From: Isoetes taiwanensis | Lineage: Eukaryota; Streptophyta; Lycopodiopsida; Isoetales; Isoetaceae | DNA: 64,000 nt | NCBI GenBank assembly: GCA_021234155.1 | Contig: JAJEKV010000059.1 | Span: 3,293,167 to 3,357,166 of the forward strand | Direction of reading: 5' to 3' | In this document: piece by piece, positions 9,970 to 22,019 of the stretch | Position numbering within the stretch: the stretch's first letter is position 1 | How the letters are laid out: each line of letters begins with the position of its first letter | Made by a program: the position numbers and the translations under genes | The notes under the pieces: generated by a model | Databases searched by the model: none | Told to the model about the DNA's origin: nothing | The model's input: only the letters and a program-made list of their open reading frames with translations

Positions 9970-11691
9970 GAGACAGCCTACTACCCGCAACAGATCTACT
10001 AGGTTTGCCATGCTACATTCTTCACTCCCTCAGATCGGATCTAAATATTCGAGGCTTAATATAGTCTTTAGTGATCCTCGTGGATGCTATAGACGATGAG
10101 TTCTTGGGTGTATCAAAGGTCGGGCTTTCAGTGGGTAACATAATAGATCCAACGGGAAACCAAAATATCAGGTCATGTCATGCTTGTGCTGAGAGGCCTA
10201 TAGCTAACAGTCTAGTAACCTGGGAGACCCATGCTAGTTTGCTTCATGATGGTAGGACAGTTTCACAACATTTACAAGCTCTTGCTGCTCTAACATGATG
10301 ATTTAGAAGTTGAGTGCTTGGAAGCTGATGTTGAGAAGCAATTCAAGAGGAAAAGGAAATATACATATGTGAAGAGGGTCGAGGGAACCAAAGGGGATGG
10401 CAAGGAGGAGAGGATGCGCGCCCAAGGCAATCAAGAGTGCTCTAAAATCAACATGCTGCAAGGACGAATGTGTCAAAAAACTGAGCCGACAGCAAGTATG
10501 TGCCTTAAGAAAAGAATTTTATTCTCAATCAAGCAGTGCCAGGATTACGCTTGTTTTTGATGTGTTGAGTGTAACTTATACAGGCAGGCGGAGGCGAAAG
10601 TAGTGGTCCGTGGGTGGAGTGTCACACCGCGCATGGCGCGTGGGCTTTTAGGAGTTGCTCACCACGCTTTATAGTTGGAGGAAGAGGTTCGAAAGTTAGG
10701 TGGAAAACGGGCGAGCATGGTAATACTGCTCTAAGAAGCCTAGATCCGCGATACACTAGCTACGAAAGTGTGCTTGATACCTTCATTAGCGAGAATGCAG
10801 AGAGCATTCCACATAGAAGCAAAAAGGAAAGGATGATATAAGGGAGAATATTCGAAACTTCCTTCCATCCTTAATAAGAAGAGCATACATAAGGAGGTGG
10901 GCCGTGGTGGAAGAATTGACAGAAAGAGTATAACCTTGCCCTCTTTTTACAATATTTGGAAGAAAGAGTTTCCGTGACGTCAAAGATAGCAAAAATACAA
11001 GATTCTCGCAAGTGTAACATATGTGTAGTCATCAAGCAAAATTGGAAAGAACAAAAGATACAAGGGAGAGGCGCAACCTTTCAATTCAACAACGGGCACA
11101 TATGTTGGAACAACGTTCCTGTAGGAGTCAATATTGGCATTGGCGCATTATCACATCGCTCACCGTAAAGTCACCTCTCGTGATAATACATGATAAGATG
11201 GATCAGGTCAAAACACTCACACCAAGAAGTCACCATCTCGCAAAAAGTCTGCTTTGAGAGGAGATCGCTTGAAGAGCAAACTTTTGACAGAGCATTGACA
11301 CATGGTCATGGTGGACGGGCTTATGGCCATTTCTCTCTTGATCTTTGGAAGGATGACTCAAACTTTCATGTTGGATCACTTTCTAGGATCCTACACTATC
11401 TTGAGTTGCCTAAGAAGACAAGTGTGGTGATTTGTGTGGAAGCGTAACTACAGATTGCAAATTGATGCAAGCCCTAAAAGATACTCGACCACCGCAAAGA
11501 TAAGCTAGTGCAGACACAAGAGAAGATGCCTTCATCTTCTAGTGCCAACTTAGAAGGCTTCAATCCTCTTCCTTGAAATCTCTACTTACAGCTTGGATAA
11601 TGCATCGGTCAAAATAAAAATAGATATGTATTCTCCTACCTCTCTTATTTGACATGGCTTAAGGTATTCGATGAGATTCAGGTTGGTTTCA
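9970..11691 (+). pseudogene. Transposase-like protein, RNase H-fold/DUF7869-like (copy A, truncated)
   Basis: After correcting frames by eye, the plus strand reads as one protein. A Lys/Arg-rich segment near 10360 precedes a Cys motif (CCKDECVKKLS, near 10460) and a helix typical of this family (LRKEF). After that come RYTSYESVLDTFISENAESIPH (first 20 residues quoted around 10755), KCNICV near 11015, HDKMDQVKTLTPR near 11190, and GHFSLDLWKDDSN near 11330. HDKMDQ looks like a first catalytic Asp block. The coding sequence stops making sense at 11691, just before the VGHTHDDID block that copy B retains. The similarity to DUF7869-type proteins of plants and animals is recalled, not searched. Frameshifts are numerous and may partly be sequencing error. 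Confidence 0.55.
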
Positions 11692-12037
11692 AGTATTAAT
11701 TATTTCTCCCCCTTGATCTAAACATCTGACTGCTAAAATCAATAACATTAAGGACTCCACACATAGGACTATTTAGACATATCGACATGCCATTTTATAT
11801 TTACTTATTATATGGTACTTATAAAAGGATATATCTTCCTTATCGGCCATACTCTGGATGTCCATACGGATGTCTCTTCTTCTTAAGCTTCACGAGGGGC
11901 GATCTAAAAACTGCTCTAGCCCATTGCATGAATGATCCATTATGCCATTGAAAACTTTGAAGTTTTGCTTATTATGTTCTTTGTTTTATATGCAATAGCA
12001 TGCGTCATTATTTGAAATACAAAACACGATTAGACAT
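11692..12037. other. Junction sequence between the two copies
   Basis: This 346-bp AT-rich stretch is absent from the corresponding place in copy B. It starts directly after GGTTGGTTTCA of the transposase and ends where copy B homology begins (TCCTTC at 12038). No coding potential was found. It may be the unit's own far-left end, the old flanking DNA, or an assembly join. Confidence 0.6.
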
Positions 12038-12409
12038 TCCTTCCGCGATTCTTTACAAGCGGGGAGCGGCATCATCTGCGTCACTTGGTTTCTAATCATG
12101 ATTCCTCGAAATCATCATGATTTTCGGTTTTGCGATTCCTCAGAAATCATCATGATTTTTCGGTTTGTTGCAGTGCGGCGCCTTCATTTACTATCGCGAT
12201 GTCAGCGTCGGCTACGGAAGTTACTTCTTTGGGATTTTTCGCCGTCTGGTATGAAAATTTGGATTTGAAATGCTCTCTCTTTTGTGCGGGTTGCTTCTCT
12301 TTCGGGGTTCTCAAAAGGCCAACAAAATCCGCGGGTTCTTTACGCATCTTCTTGGTACGTGCGCATATGAAACATAATCTATGCTATTACAGGTTTCCCA
12401 TCACAATTT

Positions 12410-12900
12410 CTTAAGCCACCATTTCTTCAGAACTTCTTCTTGCGAAAATTCGCAGTGCGTTGCTTCAATCATGGCCCTGTGAGCATGTCCTCCAAATTTG
12501 TCCATGCCTCCTTATCCTTGAGATTCTAATTAAACTTCTAATTGGCCATTTACGCATAAAGCGACTGCGCATTTCCACTGAGCTTCTTTTTCGCCGGCAT
12601 TAGACCCCCATTGATTTTAGCAGATTACGTTTGGGGTGCCATATTCTTAACTTTCACAGCCAAGCGATTTCTACCCTATGAGGGGCTTTGCAATCAATTG
12701 ATCAATGGCAAACTTTGTAGGACAAATCTTAGGTCCTCGGCTCAACTCCGGCGGCATATTTATGGCAATTGTTTTGCCAGCACTTTGATATGCCCACATC
12801 ACACACAAGGCGTCTCTTGTAAGAATGAACCCTATCACGGTTAAGGCCATCATATTCTTTAAAATTTTTCGCAAACCTTGCCAAGAATAGCATTGATCAG
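12410..12900 (-). pseudogene. Copy B of the coiled-coil gene
   Basis: This is the counterpart of 376-861. Only short pieces stay open, for example the run containing IGFILTRDALCVMWAYQ. The differences from copy A fall mainly at CAG/CTG positions, so part of the decay may not be biological. Confidence 0.4.
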
Positions 12901-12935
12901 GGCCATCGGATCGCCATTCTGAGGAAGGGCGACTC

Positions 12936-12946
12936 CTATATAAAGG
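12936..12946. promoter_or_regulatory. TATA box, copy B
   Basis: CTATATAAAGG, the counterpart of 898-907 with one extra A. The surrounding GGATCGCCATTCT and GGCCCTTTCCTCTTT blocks are conserved. Confidence 0.45.
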
Positions 12947-13184
12947 CCCTTTCCTCTTTAGAAACAGGTTATCGATTGTCTTCTCACAGCAACTCTTCTT
13001 CTTCTATTGGCGTTGCTTCCCATGGCTCTTGACCAATGGATTTCCCTCTTCGACCTTCTCCCGGATTCCTGTCTCCCGCGTCCTGCGCCACTAGCATCTT
13101 CCTCAGGGGTTTTCTTACCCTTCTTTGGAAGAGTCGCCTTCTTCTTCTCCTACTTCGTTATGTCTAGAATTTCTCTTTCATTGC

Positions 13185-13515
13185 TCTTGTAGATTTCTTT
13201 GTTCTATTGTTTTCCTTGTGCATACGGCTTGTTGAGGTATTATTTGCATGTTGAATCACCATGACTCTTGTAGATTTCTTTGTTCTATTGTTTGATGTAT
13301 TAGCATGTTGAATCACCATTAATCTTGTAGATTTCTTTGTTCTATTGTTTTAAAAGCATTTGCGGTATTACATGTTGAATCACCATGAATCTTGTAAGAT
13401 TTCTTTGTTCTATTGTTTGATATATTACATGTTGAATCACCATTAATCTTGTAGATTTCCTTGTTCTATTGTTTTCCTTGTTGCGGCTTGTGGATGTATT
13501 AGCGAGGTTGAATCC
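13185..13515. repeat. Minisatellite, copy B
   Basis: Counterpart of 1134-1470, again five units with TTGTAGATTTCTTTG. GCATG in copy A reads as ACATG or TAGCATG in several units. Confidence 0.85.
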
Positions 13516-15408
13516 TTGGCATAAGAACGTTTTAATCTTTGGACCACAATTTGCGGCGGATTCCTCATGATTTAGTTTTGACTTGGGTACTTTGCATTGT
13601 TAAATCGGCGATTCGTTTTGCTCTTTGGCTTTCTTGCGATTTGCTCTGGGTCTTCTTCTTGCCCGCGATTTTTGTTCATCGAGGGTTTTGTTCAATCTCA
13701 TTTTAAGCCTTGTTCATCTTTTGGTTGGTTTTCCCCTCTCTAACCCTTTTAGGCGCAGGCACATCGTGGATCCGCCATGATCCTTAGGTTTGCATCCTAA
13801 GCGTTTATCCCATGTTTGCTCCGGCCTTGCCCAAAGGCTGCTTCGCTCTGGTTGGCTTGTGTTTTCAGCTCTCTTCTCCAAGCTCTTGGCTTGTCTTGCT
13901 GATCCTTAGCTTGTGCTTACCACCATCGGTCTCGTTTCTTGATTAAGTTCCATTTATTTCGGCCCACCTTTGTCCACAATCGCCTCTTCCCTCCTTCTTG
14001 ATTTGCTCCCTTGTTGGCGAATGGGTGTTTTGGCACCTTCACAGGTAATTGGGTCTTGCTGTCGACTCCATCACCCCTTGGCATGCGGTGGGCCTTGCGG
14101 TTTTCTTTTCTTAGCTCTCGGCGATCAATGGCTCACGGCTCTATCTATGCTTCTTTTCCTTGATTCCCACCACTCCCTCTGCTGTAATTTGGCTCTTCTT
14201 GAGGCCATCTATTTTATCCGGTTGGGCTGCCCATCTTTTTTTTTGTTGCATGCTTTTCCATTCCTCTGCTTGCATGTGTTTTCGGCCATTCGTCTTCTCC
14301 TCTTGTTCCTATTCGTTGCTCTTTTAATGCATTGCGCTTACGGATCCTTTTCATTGAGGATTTTTGTTTCCCCTATCGGCTTCATTTCTGTTCCTTTGTT
14401 TGGTTCTTTCTTGACTCTCGATGCGTTCCCTTGCCTCCTTTGTTCCACCCAGATCTTCCCTCTTGTTTTTTCCTCCTTTTGCACCTCAGGAGATTGCGAT
14501 GACTACTCACCACCTTTATACATCCCATTTGAGCGCATTGCATCCATGGTGGCAATGCCTTCACCGTGCATGGGCCGAATATTGGTGGCGCTGCGAGGAG
14601 TTCTTTGGCGCCGCCTTTATCGCGTCCTTTTCTCCTTTGTCGTCGGTATTCGCTCCTATAAACTTCTCAACCCACATTTCGTGCTTTCGTTTCTTAGGGG
14701 GCGTCATTTTACTATGGGGGGTTTACATCCCTTACGCCCCATTCGGTTCTTGTGAATATTTTTCTCATCATGACGAAGTATCCCCCGGTTTCTTCAGCTT
14801 ATCCGGCGATCTCTTTGGGGATCGGCGTGATTGTCCTTGCCTAGGGGCCGGTTACCTGCTCGTCCTTTGGCATCCTCTTGATGTCGACACCCTCTATTTG
14901 AATAATATGGAATAAAGCATTTGTCTTATGCTTCTTTTTCATGTTTTTTGCACCATAAGCGTTCTAATAATGGTTTTATTGTGGTTCCTAAGTGTTTTTC
15001 TTTTTGCCATGGGGATTGACTCTTTATTTGTTGTTGTTCTCATGTATAAAGGCAACTAGGGATTTTGTAATGGGGTTCTTGATTTGGTTGTGTATATCTT
15101 TTTTATATGTTCATTTTACATTTTTCATTTTAGTTGCCCATGTGGTTTCTTTATATGTAGCGCGATCTTATAAATTTTATGTTTTCCGTGGTGGGTTGGA
15201 TTTTTCTCCTTTGCAATTGTGTTTTTCTATTGGATGTCGATGCTCGCACTATTCAGCGGTTGTTGTGCTATTAGGATTACTTTTTCTTGTTTATGTTACG
15301 GCGTGTGTTTTGATTTCATCTTTTGGCGGCGTTGTACTTTCCTTGGGGTTGCGTTGTTATCATGTGTTATATCTTGCATTTACCGTGGTTTCATTTCTTT
15401 TTATTCCC

Positions 15409-15428
15409 TATAAAGCACAATTTCATTA
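15409..15428. repeat. 20-bp terminal-like motif, copy B
   Basis: Exact repeat of TATAAAGCACAATTTCATTA from 3386-3405. Confidence 0.6.
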
Positions 15429-15719
15429 AAATGAGAAATTTAGGTGATTCAATTAGGAATGAAAATCCTTTTAGTCAACTTTATGCCAATTTTTGAGCAA
15501 TTATGAAGCCATTTAAAAAAATATGCATCTAAAGTGCCATTTATTGGTAGCCATTAAAAATTCTAGCATTGCATGTAATGAAATTTTGGGAAATATAACA
15601 TCACAAAAAGTTAAAGTGCGAATTCATAGATTTGCATATTAAAAAATTTGCCAAAACAAGCAAGGACTTCGGAAGAGGTAGTTACGTTTACAAGGGAGTA
15701 TTAGTGTACAATTTACATT

Positions 15720-18700
15720 ATTTTCCTCCTCATGGGAGCAGGCTCCACAAAGGATCGGGTTCAGGTATGGCGGGGCCATGACTAGAAGAAGCAACCATAG
15801 GATCTCACGAGGCTCTCGAACAACGTGGCGTGAAATTGGGATCATCAGCTGAGTCAGATTGAATTGTGTATTCTTGATCACATCATAGTCCACATCGGGT
15901 GGAGCTTCGGGCATCTCTGGATTTGGTGGATCTACGGTTTCTTCAACTTCTGGCCGAGGTGGTCTCTGCATCCGCGAGGCAGCTGCGATGGTAGATTCGA
16001 TGGCGGTCAAGCCTATCAAGAATCCCCTTTAGGCACTCATGCTTAAAGCGGGTCACTTTCGAATACAATGCAAAATCTCTTATTAAACCAATGAAGCGGC
16101 CAAAAGAACCACCGGGAGAAGTAATCAAACACCCACGTTCTGGCGGCACCATTTTACGCACGAATGCGAGCATGTAGCGAGCCCGGTGGCTTCTCATAAT
16201 TATGTCCCTGGCAAGCCTTGCCGGCGTACTGAATCTGGCGTTGTTCGCGAGCTTACCCGGCCATAGCCTCGGTCTCCCGTCTTTCGTCTTGTTTAGTTAG
16301 GCCCACGAGGCGGTGGCGGTTCTTGAGGATGATGGTTGAAGGGAACTTGAGGGTCAATTGCCCGGCGGGGAGGACCTTCGATGGCGAATCTTTGTGGCAT
16401 ACACTAGTGAATGGGCCTCACGAATTCACAGGGGCCCGGATTCTTGTATTAGATCCTCATACATGCCAATATAAACTACGGATCGGAATCGGATCATCAC
16501 CTCTGAGATGAAATCAAAAGTTGTGCTCAGGCCTTGCAAAACCACTATCCAAAGAATCCATTTGTGGTGTTCTTTTCTACGGTATATTAAAGAAATTTGT
16601 TAGTGTGGTTTTGTCCCACATTGGAAATATGCCTCTAGTGTCGGGGCAATCAAGGATAAGCAAGCTGCGGGAGTGCAAACAACTTGTCCTTCCTAGCGTG
16701 CGTTAGTTCAACCGCCTTGAAGTCTTGGTATCCCTCTCTCTTCAAGGCGGCATTAGCATTATGAATCTTGCCAAGGCGGTGTACGTTCGAAAATGCCTTC
16801 CTTGCTCACTCAGGTTTTCAACCCACTTACTATGCATGGGTGGCCATGGAAATCAGGTCGGTATCCTCGAGCGACATTGCTGCGATCTTGAGATCATTGA
16901 AGGACTTGAACTTCCTCGAAAAATTATCCTTCCATTATGCAAAAATCTCCTTCTTCAAGAAGATATGGATCTTAGTGTCTTTGCCCTTGCCTTGAAGAAT
17001 TGCTTTTTGTATAATCACTGGTGACCTTGGCCGAAGGTCTTCCCATCCGGCACTTCACGGAGCGGCAGCCGGCGGTCTTAAGTAGTCCATACCCCCTCAT
17101 GCACCTCAAGTAGGTAAATTTGAAGTAGTCGGATTCTTTTGCCAGGATTCACGGGTAATAGTTTGACCCTTGTTGTCTTTTAGCTTGCAAGATTTCCACA
17201 AGTTCCATAGGGACCGCGAATAAGCGAAAAATGTTCTGCGGCATGAAGACCCCCCGGTTGAAATCTTTAGGATGCTTACCGCATGGTAACTTCAGCCAAA
17301 GCGGATACTTGGCGAAAACAACAAGAAGTTAAACGAACATTTAATGAGCAAATACAAGCCCGCAGCCATTTCATATCTCGCGAAAAATTAAAACATGTAC
17401 CTCGTATGGTTAAGCGAGATTGCGGCGTCAGATGGATCGAGGCTTCCCGCATAGAGCATATTGCTGCGCTTGGTGGGTTATGTTATCAATGAATGGCTCT
17501 TTGAAAATAGTCTTAGCAGCGGTGATATCATTGACTTCACAAGCTGAAATTGCGAGGGGCATTCCCTTAAGATTTATTGCCGGATAACACTTTCGGCAAT
17601 TCCGTTCAAGATAAATCTTTGACATTTGCTCTTGGGACTTTGGTGTGTAGGAGTCTTCTACATACAAAGGTGAGCAGCCATAGCCCGAATGATTACCATT
17701 CACTATATAATAGTGCATCCCCATGAGGTCATCCTCGGTTTTCAAGGGACGGTTTGTTTGTGAGGGATTGAATGGAATCACATGTTGGAGTGAAATTTGG
17801 ATGTGGGTCTCTCTGAAAGGACTCCACTAAAGTTTTGGCGTGCTCCATATTCCTTGGTCTAGATGTCGGATTTGCTGGCCCTTGATATAATTTGAACGCG
17901 TCTATTTTTTTAATGAATGTGACCCAGAGAAACGGATCTTCGGTGATCGTAGAATTTTTTGCGGTGTATTCTCTGCCCTTAGTCTTTTCCTCTTGACCTT
18001 TCCACACGAAGATTTGCGGGGCACCTCTAGCAAGTCTTTGAGCTATTCTTAATGTGACCTTCTTTAGCTCTGGCTTCTTAATAGGGACCCTTTTGGCGGT
18101 GTGTGCGGGATCCTCGCTATGCCTTGGGCTCGGGGGTTCCCCACCACTTCTAGGACTTCGGCGGGACTTGGAGTCAGAAGCTCTCCTTTGTTTTTAGGTG
18201 TCCTCTCTGAATGGTCTCCGGCACGTGCTTCTTCTTTTTTTTCCATCCGTTTCCTCTGTCTCCACTTCCTTTCCCTCCTTTTCTGTCTCGCCTTTCCTTC
18301 CTTCGCCCCTTGCCTTCCCTATTCTTTTCTTTCCTTTCCTTTTTTTCTTTTCCTTCTTTTCCCTCTTTTCTTTATCTTCCTTCTCTTCCTTTTCCTTCTC
18401 TTCGTTTTCTTTAGCTTGCTTCTTTTCCTTCTTTTCCATATCACGGATCTTTGTGATCCTTTCTCTTAACTTTTCCTCTTGCCCGCCGCCTTCCCTCCTC
18501 CGGTTCTGGACATCCTCGGTAGAAGATGAGGAGTCTTTGTAAATTTGGGGTGTATCCCTAGGTTGTCTTGTCTTCTTCTTGCTGCTTTGATTTTTAGCGG
18601 GCCGTGTCCCACAATGGCGGGTAGTTTCTGGCGGGCTATTGCGTGACAACGAATGAAGGCGAGTTTTCGACTTCGTTCATCCGATTCGCGAAGAATCATA

Positions 18701-18840
18701 AAGCCCCTCAAGATTTCTTGTGGACCTTTGATGTCGGCTTCTTCAAAGGCTGTTATCGACGTGGCGGTATGACCTTGCTTCTTCGCCAGGAACCGGGTAC
18801 ATTTGCAATGCTAGCGGACATTCTGATGGGATCATAAAAC
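15720..18840 (-). pseudogene. ParB-like gene, copy B (frameshifted)
   Basis: Counterpart of 3714-6797. It matters for one reason: the key region is in frame here where copy A is broken. At 17781-17428 it reads DDLMGMHYYIVNGNHSGYG and then on into SPLYVEDSYTPKSQEQMSKI, joining the GNH motif to the downstream conserved part. The Lys/Glu-rich exon (18650-18194) is interrupted, as is the C-terminal half. The two copies thus have complementary frame breaks, and an intact ancestor is implied. Confidence 0.5.
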
Positions 18841-19200
18841 TTCCAGTCCACATAGTACACAATTATTTTACGCTTCAAAGTATCCTCCACGGACCACGGG
18901 ATCAATCCTCAGCGGCCGCTCTTGGCAACCAACTTCATTTGGACCAAGATACATGGCCGGTAAATGCCCGGTTTGTTTACATTAATCTGTCTCCCTTATA
19001 AGGGCGAGCTCTCTTCTACTTGATCTCCTTTCGAGCTGTAGCGGTAGAGAGCTCACCGCGTACTTCCATGCACCGGTGCGCGTCTCTCGGCATCGCCAGA
19101 TGCAGTGGGATTGAAATTGTGTTTCGCCGCGTAAGATGGTTGCAACAAAGAGGCATCGGTAAATGGTTAGAACAAGCAGGCAGACAATCGGTTGTGGTTG

Positions 19201-19905
19201 GCAAATGGCGCCGTGGCGCCATTTGTATGTGAGTCCAGTGCATAAGCACGGAGGCGGTTCGTATGCCTATCCCTGCGTTTGGTCGAAGAGGCCTCACCCG
19301 GTCAAACCACTCCCCGCCGCAATATTCCCGAGGAAGATGGTTGAAGGAGAGTGGATCGGGTGGAGGCACCCGCCATTAGGAGGCACATGAGAACAAGCGG
19401 TGCAGGCCAGGATGACTAGGCAAATGGCCATGGCGCCATTTGCATCCGGAAGGTGCCATGGCACTGCGACTTGTAGGAGAATACATATCTCATTTGCCTC
19501 CATTAGTATTAAAGGGATGGGCCGGATAAAAATGAAGCCATGAAGCCATTTATAACAACAAGTCCCAAATGTATGCTATAGACATCAAATGAAGCCATGG
19601 GCCATTTATATAACAAAGGCCCTATGGTAAGCTAATACACATCAAATGGCGCTATAAAAGCCATTTGCCAACAACAAGTCCCAAATGTATGCTAATACAC
19701 ATCAAATGGCGCCATGGAAGCCATTTGCCAACAACAAAACCCTATGGTAAGCTAATAGACATCGTAGAGTAAGCTACCGGGCATCCTAAAAGTAGCTAAG
19801 ACTCTAAAGTGCACTCAATCATCCAAATGAAGCCATGGCCATTTGTCAACTATAAGACCCTAAAGTGGTTACCATGCATCTAAATAGCGGTGATTAAGCC
19901 ATTTT
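19201..19905. repeat. Degraded palindrome array, copy B
   Basis: The same spacers as 7191-7915 are present at about the same spacing. Only the first palindrome (GGCGCCGTGGCGCC, about 19208) keeps both GGCGCC halves. The others read GAAGCCATGAAGCC, GGCCATGGCGCC, GGCGCTATAAAAGCC and similar. The spacers are nearly identical to copy A while the GGCGCC cores are lost, which is a strikingly localised difference. Confidence 0.85.
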
Positions 19906-20784
19906 AGCCAAACAAACAATGCAAGTAGGCGACATACACGTACCTTGAGGTAAGCTAGCCCCTGTCTCCACATTTTGAGGAGCTCAGGGTAATCCATTTC
20001 CATTTGGCCTTGAATTTGGTCAAGAAAACAGGGTGAGTATCTAGATGTGTTTTGTTGAGCTAGCGAGGAAATGGCTTTAAAATCAGCGAAAAAAAAGGAT
20101 GAAAAGGGGTTGCTTTAGACATTTGCCCTTGGCGGCTATTTGTTGAGGCTGAGCGTATTTAGCATTTGGCGACTAAGGTCGTAGCTTATTTGGGAGGCTG
20201 GAATCGAAGCCGAATAAAGCTGAGCCCATGAGCGGCTTAGGAAAAGCAGGCTGACCAACTAGGGCCCATGAGTTGTCCGGTCGGCGCCCATGCGGATGTG
20301 ATCCGGAAGCGCCCATTTCGCCCGGCCGCCGCGCCCGCCCGATGCAGGAACCGTGGCCATCATGAAGTATGGCGGTCCATACAATCCATTAATTTTGAAA
20401 TTGAATATTCCACGCCCCCGCGCCCGTCCCTTAAATTTGAACAAAATTCAAAATTGCCCCTTAATTAACATAAAGTCAAAATTCCGCCCAGGTATATTGA
20501 AATTTGGCGCCACTGTCAAATTTGAATCGTCCATTTTGAAAATTGTACTTTGCCTTTAAAGCTCCCCTCTTTGCGCCCGTGCTCCCACTTAATCGCGACC
20601 ATACCCACGGCGAGGCGTTTTTCGTGCGCGGTTCGGGCTTTTCGAATCCGCTTTGTTAGAGTCTCGGTGCCTGGCTCGCATAAAGGCGGCTTATTTTCTC
20701 GTAGCCTTGGCGAGAAACTTTGCAAAGGCGCATGTCGCGTCTTTGTCGGTAGAAAAACTTTCTTCTTCGCGCTCCACGAAATCG

Positions 20785-20905
20785 GGTGATTCTTGGCGCT
20801 TTCTTCTTGGCGGCTTTTCTTCTTGGCGAATCCTCCTTGGCTTTCTTCTTCTCGAATCTTTCTTGGCTTTCTTCTTGGCTCTTCTTGGCGCATTCTTACG
20901 CCAAT
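20785..20905. repeat. TTGGCGCTTTCTTC minisatellite, copy B
   Basis: Counterpart of 8741-8855 with some units reduced to TTGGCTTTCTTC. Confidence 0.8.
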
Positions 20906-22019
20906 ATATCTGGCGGGATCGGCTTGATTTTCTGTTCTATCTCTTGCTCGGGGATATACCACTATGGATCTATCTAATATCAAAGTAAGTCCACTTGTTT
21001 ACGGTATAAATTACGTTCTATTCTTTTGCCATGTGTATAGAGTGTTCAAATCGACATTAATCTGCGCTGGGACACTAAGAACCTTGGTTTCAATTGCAAA
21101 GTTGGCATGGGGTGCCCATGTTATGCATACCTGCTCTTATTGACACATATCACGACAATGGGGCAAGAATGCATAACATAGGCACCCTCGTGTAGATTTT
21201 TTGATGGAGCTAAGCCATTTGGTGAAATGGTGTTGGATCAAATGGGCCATAGCCATTCCTTCGAAATGGTGTTAGATCAAAATGAAGCCATGAAGCCCAT
21301 TTGATCCAAATTCACCTATGGCACATTCATAGGTGTGAATTTGGATCAAATAAGCCATTTGATCAAACACCAATTCGACAAATAAGCGCCATGCTTTTGG
21401 CCATTTGATCAAGTGTTCACCGTTACACCAAATAAGCGCCATGGCGCCATTTAAGCTCAATTTTGGACCAAAATTTATACTTTTGTACTAAATAAGCGCC
21501 ATTTTCTCTTATTTTTTGCTTATTTTTCCTCTATTTCATATGTTAGAAAAGTATCGCCTTGCTTGATTGAAGCAGGGTTTAATTTTCCCATGTACAACCT
21601 ATTAAATTGGAAGGACAATTGTTGCCGGGGGACATATTTTTGAATAGAACCACTCTTCATGGGAAGGAAATAGATCCTTCAAATGTAGCAATTGAGGTCC
21701 GGAGTCAGAGTGATCCCATCGTGAGCTTCGGTCCCTTCGGGAGGCGAGATAACATTGGTGAGGCAGTAGGCACATTCATTCAGTGGCCTAAGAGGGATGT
21801 AAAACCAAATGAGTGGCCCTCAAGTGAAGATACGTCTTCGAGATCCCTCAATTTGCCCTCTTCACAAGAGGATTCATCTAGTAGTCCACCATCTGTCAGT
21901 AGCCCGCCGGACATCAGTTTCACTGCTCACTGTGGTGAACCAAGCAACACAAAGCAACAAGATTGGAGGTCATGAGAATCTATTTGCTTTCGTCTTGGTC
22001 TCAAAAGTTGTTTGAGCCC

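Larger units (their letters stand above)
1..11691. repeat. Copy A of an ~11.7 kb repeated unit
   Basis: This whole stretch reappears in the same order and orientation about 12.05 kb downstream. Anchors matched by eye include the TATA region, the TTGTAGATTTCTTTG minisatellite, the Lys/Glu-rich minus-strand exon, the GGCGCC palindrome array, the TTGGCGC minisatellite and the transposase-like gene. The copy begins outside the window, since base 1 is already inside homology. It ends at 11691, in the middle of the transposase coding sequence, where copy B continues. Copy A keeps longer open frames than copy B in most places, for example the Lys/Glu-rich exon. Confidence 0.95.
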
